64,000 bases of DNA from Roseibium hamelinense (GTDB taxonomy: Bacteria; Pseudomonadota; Alphaproteobacteria; Rhizobiales; Stappiaceae). Both the position numbers and the translations under genes were made by a program. The notes under the pieces are model-generated. The model saw only the letters and a program-made list of their open reading frames with translations. It was not told the DNA's origin and made no database searches. The stretch spans positions 124,001-188,000 of the forward strand of contig NZ_VLLF01000002.1 in NCBI RefSeq assembly GCF_007830545.1, given 5' to 3'. The stretch's first letter is position 1; every line of letters begins with the position of its first letter. Shown piece after piece: positions 52,976 through 61,140 of the stretch.

Positions 52976-53699
52976 AGTCGAGCCGATCCATATTGATCTG
53001 CCGAACATTGTCGAAGGCGCTCTTAAACCGATCGACGTTGCTGCGCTTGTACCTGAGGGCGGGCCACGCCATGCGCCGAAGGTTTTGCTGCTTTATGGCT
53101 CTCTCAGGGAGCGGTCTTACAGCCGTCTTCTGGTGCAAGAGGCCGAACGGCTTTTGCGCTGGTTCGGGGCAGAAACGCGGATCTTTGATCCCTCTGGCCT
53201 GCCACTTCCCGACGATGCGGAACCTGACCATCCCAAAGTGGCTGAACTTCGTGAGTTGTGCACTTGGTCGGAAGCCCAGGTCTGGTGCTCGCCAGAACGC
53301 CACGGTGCGATGACGGGGATTATGAAGTCTCAAATCGACTGGATCCCGTTAAGCTTGGGGGCGGTCCGTCCCTCCCAGGGCAAGGTTCTCGCGTTAATGC
53401 AGGTCTCCGGAGGATCCCAGTCCTTCAATGCGCTCAACCAAATGCGCATTCTCGGACGCTGGATGCGCATGGTGACGATACCAAACCAGTCCTCGGTTCC
53501 CAAGGCGTTCCTCGAATTCGACGAGGATGGGCGAATGAAACCGTCGGCGCTCTACAACCGGGTCGTTGATGTCATGGAAGAGCTTATGAAGGTCACCTAC
53601 CTGGTGCGGATGCACGACAGGTATTTGGTGGATCGCTATTCAGAACGTGCTGAAAGCGCCGCTGAACTGTCCTCCCGGGTCAATCAGCGGTCGATCTGA
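52968..53699 (+). CDS. arsH: ArsH NADPH-dependent flavin reductase
   Basis: 243 residues from GTG 52968, with GGAGG five bases before; it overlaps the arsC stop by eight bases. The flavodoxin-like fold is seen in [20 protein letters not shown] (phosphate loop), [20 protein letters not shown] and the [20 protein letters not shown] block. ArsH oxidises trivalent organoarsenicals and protects against aromatic arsenicals. Here it ends the arsenic operon. The next gene is convergent, one base away. Confidence 0.93.
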   Translation: MSEVEPIHIDLPNIVEGALKPIDVAALVPEGGPRHAPKVLLLYGSLRERSYSRLLVQEAERLLRWFGAETRIFDPSGLPLPDDAEPDHPKVAELRELCTWSEAQVWCSPERHGAMTGIMKSQIDWIPLSLGAVRPSQGKVLALMQVSGGSQSFNALNQMRILGRWMRMVTIPNQSSVPKAFLEFDEDGRMKPSALYNRVVDVMEELMKVTYLVRMHDRYLVDRYSERAESAAELSSRVNQRSI

Positions 53700-53700
53700 G

Positions 53701-55986
53701 TCAGTCGGATTGGTGAGCCGCTGCAATCGGGGCAATTGCAGCGGCACTGCCGTTACCGGCGGGCGGCTCCTTGCGGTCTGGTTTGTTCGAACCTGTTTTC
53801 AGCTTGGCATTGTCCGTGTTCACGGTGAAACCGCTACCGCTTGGGCGGGGGGCGGCGGGATCGGCTGTGGTTTTCGGAGAGTTCTTTTCGGTGTCCTTGA
53901 CCTTGAAACTGTGGTCGTTCCGTGTCCGTTTCGCATCCCGTTCGGCCATGAGCCGTTCGTGGCTCTGGACGGTGTCTGGCCGCCCATAGAGGAACCCTTG
54001 CACCAGATTGCAGCCCGCAGCGCGCAACAGCGTGACCTGTTCCTGGTTTTCAACGCCTTCCGCCGTGATCGTGACATCAAGTGACCGTCCAAGTCCGATG
54101 ATCGATGTAACGATGGCATCGGTGCTCGCGTCTTGGCCCAGGTTGTGAATGAACGACCGGTCTATCTTTATCTTGTCGAACGGGAACTTCGACAGGTAGC
54201 TCAGGGAAGAGTAGCCGGTCCCGAAGTCATCCATGGCGATAGAAACGCCCATGTCCCGGATTTTATTCAAGGTCTCGACCACCTTTTCGGTGTTTGAGAT
54301 AAGAAGGCTCTCCGTGATCTCGATCTCCAGCCGTTCTGCGGCCAGGCCCGATGTTTGGAGCGCATGCGCAACCTTGTGCACGGTGTCACCTGACAGGAAC
54401 TGTGCGGCTGATACATTGACCGCCACCCGCAGGGCTGGATCCTTCCAGGTGGACGCTTCCCGGCAAGCTTGTTCGAGGACCCAATCACCAATGGAACTGA
54501 TCAGTCCGCAATCCTCTGCGATCGGAATAAATACGTCCGGTGCAATGTAGCCCTTTGTCGGGTGGTTCCACCGGATGAGCGACTCGTATGCTTTGAGCTT
54601 GTTGTCCGACAACGAATATTGCGGCTGAAACAAAAGTTCGAATTGATCGAATTTCAAAGCTTTGGCAAGGCCGGCTTCGATCTCTTTGCGTTTTTGAGCA
54701 TCGGCGTCCATGTCCGGGGTGTACCACGCAAATGTGGACCGTCCGGCGTGTTTGGCCCGGTAGAGTGCCAGATCGGCACAATGAAGCAGCCGTGACGCGC
54801 GCCAATTGCCGTCGTTGGCCCGGGCCATGCCAACGGAGAGCGAGATCTTGATCTCCTTCCCGTCGATGAAGCATGGGTCTTCGGTCGAGGCAATCAGCTC
54901 CGAGGCGAGCCGTGTCAGCCGGGCGATATCCGAGACATTCATCGTCATAACGGCGAACTCGTCGCCAGACAGGCGGGCAACCAGATGATCGCCAAAAACG
55001 CTGCGCAAACGATCGGCTATGATCTGTAGAAAGATGTCGCCGGTCGCATGCCCGTAGGTGTCGTTGATTTCCTTGAACCGGTCGACATCTATGAGCATCA
55101 CGCCAAGATTGCTTGCCTTGGCCTGGGCAAGTCTGAGACCTTCATTCAGTTTTGCATTGAAAACGGCGCGGTTCGGCAGGCTTGTCAGCGCGTCATGATG
55201 AGCGAGGAATTCGATATCCTGGTTCGTGCGGACTTGATCATGGAACCGCATCCACAACAGAAAGCCGGCGACAAACACCGAGCCGGCGCACAGGATTGCA
55301 ATCACGAAGGTGGTGATGTGAATGATGCCGGAGATGCGCTGGATCAGAGCGGTTTGGTTGACGAGCACTATCAGGCCGCCGACAGCTTCCGGCAATCTGA
55401 AAGGTGGTTCCTCTAGGTTGGGTATGACGGCAATACCGTTCGGATTAAGCTTGCCCCACCAATTCATATCGATGGCAACATAAGGCGCAGAGCTGTCCTC
55501 TAGCCTGTTGAGCGCGGTGAAAACCGCATGTCTGGAAATTCCGGTGCGGGTAACCGACCTTTCCGCATTCAAAGCGTGAAAGAGCGTTGCGGCAGCTTCG
55601 TCATCGCCATGTGTATCGGCCAAGGAGACGAAGGTATCTGCCAGAATCACCATCGGCTGGAGCGCATTTTCGATCGTTTCGCGAAAAACAGGCGAGATTT
55701 CGCGCGGCAAACGCGCCGGCGCATTTTCGCTGGTTTCTTCGGTTTCCAGGGTCCTAAGCCGCAGGCCGACATCCAGATCCGGCTCGGTCTCGATCGAGAA
55801 TTGAGTTTCGATCCCGGCTTCTTTGATGCGGTCAGTGACCTGAGCGACGATTTGTTCAGCGCTTTGTGCAAGCAACCAATAGGTCAGGAGCCGGTTGCTC
55901 CCGTAAACGCCAAGCGCAAGGGTGACGACCAACAGTAATGTAACCGTAAAAACGGCAACGTTTGTCAGTGCTGAGCCCTGCTTCAT
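53701..55986 (-). CDS. GGDEF-EAL protein with periplasmic sensor
   Basis: 761 residues. Membrane helix at about 10-28, periplasmic domain (30-218), second helix (222-245), GGDEF domain (262-425) and EAL domain (435-690). The GGDEF signature is SGDEF (340-344) and the EAL signature is ESLIR (468-472); no product-inhibition RxxD is visible. Motifs DDFGTGYSSLSYLSKFPFDK and TAEGVE remain, so phosphodiesterase activity is likely. After the EAL domain, a Pro/Lys/Asn-rich tail (about 690-761) is unusual. The periplasmic domain would sense an unknown signal. Confidence 0.9.
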   Translation of the reverse strand: MKQGSALTNVAVFTVTLLLVVTLALGVYGSNRLLTYWLLAQSAEQIVAQVTDRIKEAGIETQFSIETEPDLDVGLRLRTLETEETSENAPARLPREISPVFRETIENALQPMVILADTFVSLADTHGDDEAAATLFHALNAERSVTRTGISRHAVFTALNRLEDSSAPYVAIDMNWWGKLNPNGIAVIPNLEEPPFRLPEAVGGLIVLVNQTALIQRISGIIHITTFVIAILCAGSVFVAGFLLWMRFHDQVRTNQDIEFLAHHDALTSLPNRAVFNAKLNEGLRLAQAKASNLGVMLIDVDRFKEINDTYGHATGDIFLQIIADRLRSVFGDHLVARLSGDEFAVMTMNVSDIARLTRLASELIASTEDPCFIDGKEIKISLSVGMARANDGNWRASRLLHCADLALYRAKHAGRSTFAWYTPDMDADAQKRKEIEAGLAKALKFDQFELLFQPQYSLSDNKLKAYESLIRWNHPTKGYIAPDVFIPIAEDCGLISSIGDWVLEQACREASTWKDPALRVAVNVSAAQFLSGDTVHKVAHALQTSGLAAERLEIEITESLLISNTEKVVETLNKIRDMGVSIAMDDFGTGYSSLSYLSKFPFDKIKIDRSFIHNLGQDASTDAIVTSIIGLGRSLDVTITAEGVENQEQVTLLRAAGCNLVQGFLYGRPDTVQSHERLMAERDAKRTRNDHSFKVKDTEKNSPKTTADPAAPRPSGSGFTVNTDNAKLKTGSNKPDRKEPPAGNGSAAAIAPIAAAHQSD

Positions 55987-56241
55987 TCGGCACTACACTC
56001 TGTTAAAATTACGAATTGACACAGGGTATCATGCTGAAGGTTTAACCAAGGTGAATCAAAATTTCCGTTACGTTATTCTTAGCTTCTGACATGCGCCACG
56101 CTGCGAGAGTCCTGTTTTCCAAATGAAAATCTGGAAGTACCTGCGAACGGGTAGCGTTCAGGGGTTTGCGGCGATAAACATTGCAATCAGTCTTGGCTGC
56201 CGGATTGATCGTGCTGCCGGCGGTGGGCCTAAGGAGGTTTT

Positions 56242-56934
56242 GTGAGCGTCTGGACCAGTCTTGCCAGCATTGTCAGTGCCGTTGGGTCCGGAGGGGCGCA
56301 GATCGTTGATCGCCTGGTGCAGTTGGTGCTCGCGCGTCCTGACGGTACCGGCTCGGTCGGCTTCACGGTTGCCATGATTGCGCTGTCGGCGAAAATGGCA
56401 AAAGCGGATGGTGTCGTCACGAATGACGAGGTCATTGCGTTCCAGGAGCTGTTTGACGTTCCCGAAGGCGAAGAGCGCAATGTGGCGCGGTTGTTTAATC
56501 TGGCGCAGCAGGATGTTGCCGGCTTCGATGTGTACGCCAAGAAGTTGGCAGACCTTTTTCCCTATGACCGCAAAACCCTGTTCGATATTCTGGATGGGTT
56601 GTTTCACATCGCAAAAGCCGACGGTGTGGTGCATGAGAGCGAAGTCAGCTACTTGGCTAAAGTGGCGGAAGTGTTCGGCCTCGATAACCGTGAATTCGCC
56701 AAGGTGCTGGCCAGCCACACAAGAGAAAACGGTGACCCGTATCTGGTGCTTGGTTTGGATGCAAATGCGAGTGATGCTGAGCTCAAGGCCCAGTACCGCC
56801 GTGAAGTTCAGGAAACCCATCCTGACCGGTTGATCTCCCGCGGAGTTCCCGAAGAGTTCGTGAAAATTGCAAATGATCGGCTTGCTGCACTGAACGCAGC
56901 CTGGGCCCAGATTTCGGCCGAGCGGGGACTATGA
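56242..56934 (+). CDS. djlA: TerB-J domain co-chaperone (DjlA-like)
   Basis: 230 residues from GTG 56242, with a perfect AAGGAGG before it. A TerB-like helical domain (about 40-150; MIALSAKMAKADGVVTNDEV) precedes a J domain (about 165-228) with H193-P-D of THPDRL. DjlA proteins stimulate the ATPase of DnaK. The N-terminal membrane anchor of the E. coli protein is not evident here. The stop overlaps the start of the amidase gene by four bases, a common alphaproteobacterial arrangement. Confidence 0.9.
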   Translation: MSVWTSLASIVSAVGSGGAQIVDRLVQLVLARPDGTGSVGFTVAMIALSAKMAKADGVVTNDEVIAFQELFDVPEGEERNVARLFNLAQQDVAGFDVYAKKLADLFPYDRKTLFDILDGLFHIAKADGVVHESEVSYLAKVAEVFGLDNREFAKVLASHTRENGDPYLVLGLDANASDAELKAQYRREVQETHPDRLISRGVPEEFVKIANDRLAALNAAWAQISAERGL

Positions 56935-57695
56935 GCGCCAAGACTGACACGGGCGTGCCTGCCCGCATTCATCCCTCGCCAAACCACGGTGAGCGGCCGG
57001 ACGGCCAAGCGATTGACATGCTCATCCTTCATTACACCGGCATGGAGACGCCGGAGGCCGCGCTTCGCCGTCTTTGTGATCCGCGCGCAGAAGTCTCGGC
57101 GCATTATCTTGTCTATGAGGATGGCCAGATTGACCAGCTGGTTCCGGAAAGCCGCCGGGCCTGGCATGCGGGCAAAAGTGCCTGGAAAGGCGCGGAGGAT
57201 GTCAACTCCCGGTCAATTGGGATCGAAATCGTCAACCCTGGTCACCAGGGTGACTATCCCGACTTTCCTGAAGCTCAGATCGCGTGCGCGATCGACCTGG
57301 CAAAAGATATTGTAAGCCGTCATGCCATCCCGCCTTGGAATGTACTTGCCCACTCGGACATTGCTCCGGATCGGAAACTCGATCCGGGAGAGAAATTTCC
57401 ATGGGACCGGTTCGCGGCCGCTGGCGTCGGCCACTTCGTGACGCCCTCCGGTATGGCCGGGAATCTTTTCATGCAAGAAGGGGACGAGGGGCAGCCGGTT
57501 GAAGCCATTCAGTCCATGCTTGCGCTTTACGGGTATCCTGTGCCGATCAACGGCATTTTTGATGCCTCAACGCGCATGGTGGTCGCTGCCTTTCAGAGAC
57601 ACTTTCGGCCGTCGAAAGTGGATGGCATCGTAGACCAGTCAACAGTCCAAACCCTCTATGGTTTGCTAGAAAGACTGCCCTCGCTCGACAGGTAA
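56931..57695 (+). CDS. N-acetylmuramoyl-L-alanine amidase with peptidoglycan-binding domain
   Basis: 254 residues. The amidase_2 domain begins DMLILHYTGMETPEAAL with a zinc histidine and continues with SAHYLVYEDGQIDQLVPESR, SIGIEIVNPGHQG and the second zinc His in VLAHSDIAPDRKLDPGEKFP. A peptidoglycan-binding domain (about 185-250) follows. It has no signal peptide, so it resembles cytoplasmic AmpD, which cleaves anhydro-muropeptides in wall recycling, yet AmiD-type members carry the extra domain. Partnership with DjlA is inferred from overlap. Its end overlaps the convergent gene by 40 bases. Confidence 0.9.
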   Translation: MSAKTDTGVPARIHPSPNHGERPDGQAIDMLILHYTGMETPEAALRRLCDPRAEVSAHYLVYEDGQIDQLVPESRRAWHAGKSAWKGAEDVNSRSIGIEIVNPGHQGDYPDFPEAQIACAIDLAKDIVSRHAIPPWNVLAHSDIAPDRKLDPGEKFPWDRFAAAGVGHFVTPSGMAGNLFMQEGDEGQPVEAIQSMLALYGYPVPINGIFDASTRMVVAAFQRHFRPSKVDGIVDQSTVQTLYGLLERLPSLDR

Positions 57696-58387
57696 GGGAG
57701 GACGAGCTGGTCTTGCACGGGCGATTTTAGTTGCCCCATAAAAACTCTTTTCCAGGTTTTGATTGCCGCGTTGCATTGTTCGCTCTTCTCAGCGTGTGTG
57801 TGCGCCAGAAAGAGAAACGCGTCCAGCTCTGGCGTAACACGGACTACTTCAAAGCCCTCCGTTTGTTCGGAGTAGAATCCGTAGCTGATGTTATCGATCA
57901 GTAGCCCATCCAATCGCCGCGCTTTCAACATGGCAAGACCCGACTTGTAGTCGCTAATCTCGACAGTCTGATAATTTTGGCCGAGCAATTCTTGCTGCCA
58001 TTGCGTGTCTGCCATGACGCCAAGCCGCATGTTCTTCAACCCATCCAGATTTTCTGGCGAAGGGGTGTTGGTCAACAACAAGCCATAGCCGGTCAAAATC
58101 GCCTCGGGCACCGGGAATGCAGATTGTTTAACAAGCGCGTGGTAGGAAGCCGTTCGGATCAAAACACCATCAATCTGGCCTGTATTCATCAGCACGGTTG
58201 CTCGTTTTGGCGGTGCATATGTCACTTCGATGCACGTTCCATGTGCCTTAAAGGTCGCGGATAGTGTCGGCACGATCAAGCGGTCAACAGACCCAAAAGA
58301 TGAAACAAGGCGCATGCAAGAGCCGGAATTGCCCGCCAAGGCCGGCAGGGAACTGAAAAGCGCGGCAATGATAAGGAGAACACGCAT
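57656..58387 (-). CDS. Family-3-like periplasmic binding protein (orphan)
   Basis: 243 residues with a signal peptide ending LPALAGNSG. The two-lobe pattern is seen in TIEVTYAPPKRATVLMNTG-like spacing (here CIEVTYAPPKRA), LRLGVMADTQWQQELLG-like hinge (here MRLGVMADTQW), and DYKSGLAMLKARRLDGLLID, which matches the SBP_bac_3 lobe. Ligand unknown; no permease near. Its 3' end overlaps the amidase gene tail-to-tail by 40 bases, so the two messages are complementary at their ends. It is the fourth binding-type protein in the window. Confidence 0.75.
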   Translation of the reverse strand: MRVLLIIAALFSSLPALAGNSGSCMRLVSSFGSVDRLIVPTLSATFKAHGTCIEVTYAPPKRATVLMNTGQIDGVLIRTASYHALVKQSAFPVPEAILTGYGLLLTNTPSPENLDGLKNMRLGVMADTQWQQELLGQNYQTVEISDYKSGLAMLKARRLDGLLIDNISYGFYSEQTEGFEVVRVTPELDAFLFLAHTHAEKSEQCNAAIKTWKRVFMGQLKSPVQDQLVLPYLSSEGSLSSKP

Positions 58388-58751
58388 GCGATGGCCGAGA
58401 AGGAAGTGCAGTTTGATCGCTATGCTGTCACAGATACAAGGTCAAAAATAACGCAGCGTTAAGCTTCGCGCGGGTCGGAACGACTGAGCTTCCTTTTGGT
58501 TCCGGAAAAAAACCGACGCAGATGACGGTGTCACGGACGCACCCAGTCCGCGCCGCAAAAAATCATGTTCCCGTCACACTCTGGGCAAATTTGAGCGTTT
58601 GGTCAAAAAATACGCCCTAAAATGACACGTTTTTTGAAATAATATGAAATATATCGTGATTTCAGCGGGCCGATTTTGGTCCCACTGGGCGGGCATTCCT
58701 CCGGGCCGAAATTGATCAATCCCGAACAACAAGAAGAACAAGGCTCACTGA
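58388..58751. other. Intergenic region before the lytic transglycosylase
   Basis: 364 bases without a credible gene; an AT-rich stretch (58600-58665) is the probable promoter for the gene at 58752. Nothing else is seen. Confidence 0.4.
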
Positions 58752-59522
58752 ATGCTCTCGTCAAAGATGCCCTTCGCAGGTGTGATATGCACACTTGCGC
58801 TGACACTTTCGCTCGCAGTTCCAGCGCATGCCATTTCATCCGGATCAGACCGGGTCATGCCGGATCCGATCAAAGCGCGGAACATGGAAAAACCGGCTGC
58901 GGATGCAGGCGGAGACTTGAACGTCTTGAACAAGAACCGCCGCCAAGGCGCGCCGTTGCTTATCGTGAATTCAGGCAAGGCCGTTGAAGAAGGCGCGGAA
59001 AAGACCACCGCCGCAAAAAAGACGCCTGCCACGAAGAAGAAATCGGCCTCATCTGGAAAAAGCCGGACCAAAGTCGCTAAGGCCAAGACGGCTTCAAGTT
59101 CAAAGGCAAAAAGCACGGCAAAGCGCTCTGCAGGCGTGAAAAAAAGCCAGGCCGCTTATGCGGATCTCATCCACAAAGCAGCCAAAAAGCATGGCGTTCC
59201 GCTACACATCGCAAAGGCGGTCGTTGAGGTTGAAAGCAACTTTAACCCACGTGCCCGCGGTGCTGCCGGTGAGGTCGGGCTTATGCAAATCAAACCGGCA
59301 ACCGCGCGTGGTCTTGGATATCGCGGTTCGACGAAAGCTCTTTATGACCCGGAAACGAACCTGGAATGGGGCATGAAATACCTGAAGGGTGCTCACGACC
59401 GCGCTGGCGGCGACTTGTGCGGCACGATCCTTCGCTACAATGCAGGCCATTATGCGAAGCGTATGAACCCGATTAGCCGACGCTATTGCCAAAAGGTGAA
59501 ACGCATCATGGCGTCCATCTGA
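58752..59522 (+). CDS. Lytic murein transglycosylase (SLT family)
   Basis: 256 residues. A signal peptide ends VPAHAISS. Residues about 70-135 are a Lys/Ala/Ser-rich linker (KTTAAKKTPATKKKSASSG and on). The SLT domain follows: GVPLHIAKAVVEVESNFNPR with the catalytic glutamate in VESNF, GAAGEVGLMQIKPATARGLG, and LRYNAGHYAKRM. It cleaves the glycan strand to leave anhydromuramyl ends. The linker would let it reach through the wall. An excellent terminator follows at 59577-59609. Confidence 0.92.
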   Translation: MLSSKMPFAGVICTLALTLSLAVPAHAISSGSDRVMPDPIKARNMEKPAADAGGDLNVLNKNRRQGAPLLIVNSGKAVEEGAEKTTAAKKTPATKKKSASSGKSRTKVAKAKTASSSKAKSTAKRSAGVKKSQAAYADLIHKAAKKHGVPLHIAKAVVEVESNFNPRARGAAGEVGLMQIKPATARGLGYRGSTKALYDPETNLEWGMKYLKGAHDRAGGDLCGTILRYNAGHYAKRMNPISRRYCQKVKRIMASI

Positions 59523-59576
59523 CCGGCAACGGAATCTGGCAGGAGCGGGGACCCCACCAACCCGGTCTTGCCTGAC

Positions 59577-59609
59577 AAAAAGCCCGCGCTCTCTGGCGCG
59601 GGCTTTTTT
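59577..59609. terminator. Bidirectional intrinsic terminator
   Basis: GCCCGCGC (59582-59589) pairs perfectly with GCGCGGGC (59596-59603), flanked by AAAAA and TTTTTT. It closes the transglycosylase gene and, on the other strand, the CoA-transferase operon. Confidence 0.9.
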
Positions 59610-59625
59610 GGTTTGCAAATGCAGA

Positions 59626-60279
59626 TCAGGCGATTTGCATTTGCGGCACGTCGCCATGAACGATCAGGTTAGCGCCGGTTGCGGCGATCACATCATCGAC
59701 CGAGCAATCCGGTCCGCGCTCTTTCAGGACAAGACCCGCTTCCGTCGGCTCAATCACGGCCATGTCTGTGACGATCAGACTGACCCTGCGTGCCGCAGTC
59801 AGCGGCAGGGTGCATTCAGGCAATATTTTGTGGTTGCCTTTTGCTGTGTGAACCATCGCAACGATGACCTGCTTGGCCCCGGCTACAAGGTCCATGGCAC
59901 CGCCCATGCCCGGTACCATCTTGCCGGGGATCATCCAGTTGGCGAGGTAGCCGCGGGCATCGACCTGCAGTCCGCCAAGCACCGTCATGTCGAGGTGCCC
60001 GCCCCGGATCAGGCCGAAACTCATGGCACTGTCAATGGAAGCTGCGCCAGGAACGGCAGTGACAAACCCTCCGCCCGCATCGGTAAGGTCCGGATCTTCC
60101 ATGCCTTCCGGCGGGCGCGCCCCAAGCCCGATCACACCGTTTTCCGCCTGGAAAAACACATGAACATCCTTGGGCAGATAATTTGCGACCATGGAGGGCA
60201 AGCCGATACCGAGATTGACCAGCATTTCCGGTTCAATCTCCTGGGCGACCCGGCGGGCGATGATTTCCTTGGCATCCAT
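59626..60279 (-). CDS. 3-oxoacid CoA-transferase subunit B
   Basis: 217 residues. The family blocks are IARRVAQEIEPEMLVNLGIG at the start, HVFFQAENGVIGLGARPPEG with the catalytic glutamate in ENG (about 46), and GLQVDARGYLANWMIPGKMV. It is the beta subunit of a two-subunit CoA-transferase moving CoA from succinyl-CoA or acetyl-CoA to acetoacetate or a related 3-oxoacid (ScoB/AtoA/PcaJ group). Its start overlaps the stop of the alpha subunit by one base. Genes for 3-hydroxybutyrate use lie across the promoter. Confidence 0.92.
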   Translation of the reverse strand: MDAKEIIARRVAQEIEPEMLVNLGIGLPSMVANYLPKDVHVFFQAENGVIGLGARPPEGMEDPDLTDAGGGFVTAVPGAASIDSAMSFGLIRGGHLDMTVLGGLQVDARGYLANWMIPGKMVPGMGGAMDLVAGAKQVIVAMVHTAKGNHKILPECTLPLTAARRVSLIVTDMAVIEPTEAGLVLKERGPDCSVDDVIAATGANLIVHGDVPQMQIA

Positions 60280-60932
60280 CAGTGAGCCCTTTCCAGCAAA
60301 TGATCGACAAGCACGCCGGGCGTTTTGACCGCGTCCGGTGAAATCACCCCGACCGGAACGATGGTCTGCGGTTCGGCAATAACCGTTTCGCCCGCAAGCG
60401 CCATGATCGGATTGAAGTTGTGAGCGGTCAGGGAATATTCCAAGTTTCCAACATAGTCGGCCTGACGCGCTGCAATAAGGGCAAAGTCACCCTTGATTGG
60501 CGTTTCGAGCAGGAAGGTCTTGCCGTCAATCTCGACCGTCAGTTTGCCATCTTCGACCGGGGTACCGAGACCGGTCGCGGTCAAAACACCGCCCAAACCG
60601 ACGCCGCCGGCACGAATGCGCTCTACCAGCGTTCCCTGGGGTACAAGCTCAACTTCGATTTCACCGGAAATCATCTTTTGCTGCGTTTCGGGGTTGAGGC
60701 CGATATGAGATGCGACAACCTTTTTTACGGCACCTGCCGAAATCAGTTTGCCGATACCTTTGCCGGGCATGGCCGTGTCGTTTGCGACAATCGTCAAATC
60801 CCGTGCATTTCGCGCCACAAGGGCATCAATGATCCGGTGCGGTGAACCCACCGCCATGAAGCCACCGACCAGCAGAATAGCGCCGTCAGGAATGAGCGCA
60901 GCTGCTTCCCCGGGCTTAACCGCATGTTTCAT
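60279..60932 (-). CDS. 3-oxoacid CoA-transferase subunit A
   Basis: 217 residues. Typical alpha-subunit blocks are AILLVGGFMAVGSPHRIIDA, TIVANDTAMPGKGIGKLISA and GLNPETQQKMISGEIEVELV. It pairs with the next gene to form the CoA-transferase (ScoA/AtoD/PcaI group). The operon is divergent from the acyl-CoA synthetase gene, with 208 bases of shared promoter region. With 3-hydroxybutyrate dehydrogenase nearby, the substrate is most likely acetoacetate. Confidence 0.92.
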   Translation of the reverse strand: MKHAVKPGEAAALIPDGAILLVGGFMAVGSPHRIIDALVARNARDLTIVANDTAMPGKGIGKLISAGAVKKVVASHIGLNPETQQKMISGEIEVELVPQGTLVERIRAGGVGLGGVLTATGLGTPVEDGKLTVEIDGKTFLLETPIKGDFALIAARQADYVGNLEYSLTAHNFNPIMALAGETVIAEPQTIVPVGVISPDAVKTPGVLVDHLLERAH

Positions 60933-61140
60933 TCAACCATTCTCCCCCATTGGCGGGCCATGACACATTTGAACACTAGCGGGCGTTGCGGTGCTGAATA
61001 AAGTGAAGATTGTGCGACGCAGTATTTCACCGGATATAGCGGCCAAAGTGTCCGTATTTGAACTTGGTTTTGCAATCGGCGTGAAAATCGGCTCCACTTA
61101 AAAAAACACCATTGGCAACCGCCAAAGGAGGGAAACCCGA

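Noticed and set aside
58643..58714. 23-residue plus-strand frame starting MKYIVISAGRFWSH
   Set aside because: No ribosome site; more likely part of the promoter region of the transglycosylase gene.
60967..61063. Direct repeat ATTTGAAC at 60967 and 61056 in the CoA-transferase/synthetase promoter
   Set aside because: Eight bases with unlike flanks are within chance expectation for such a region.
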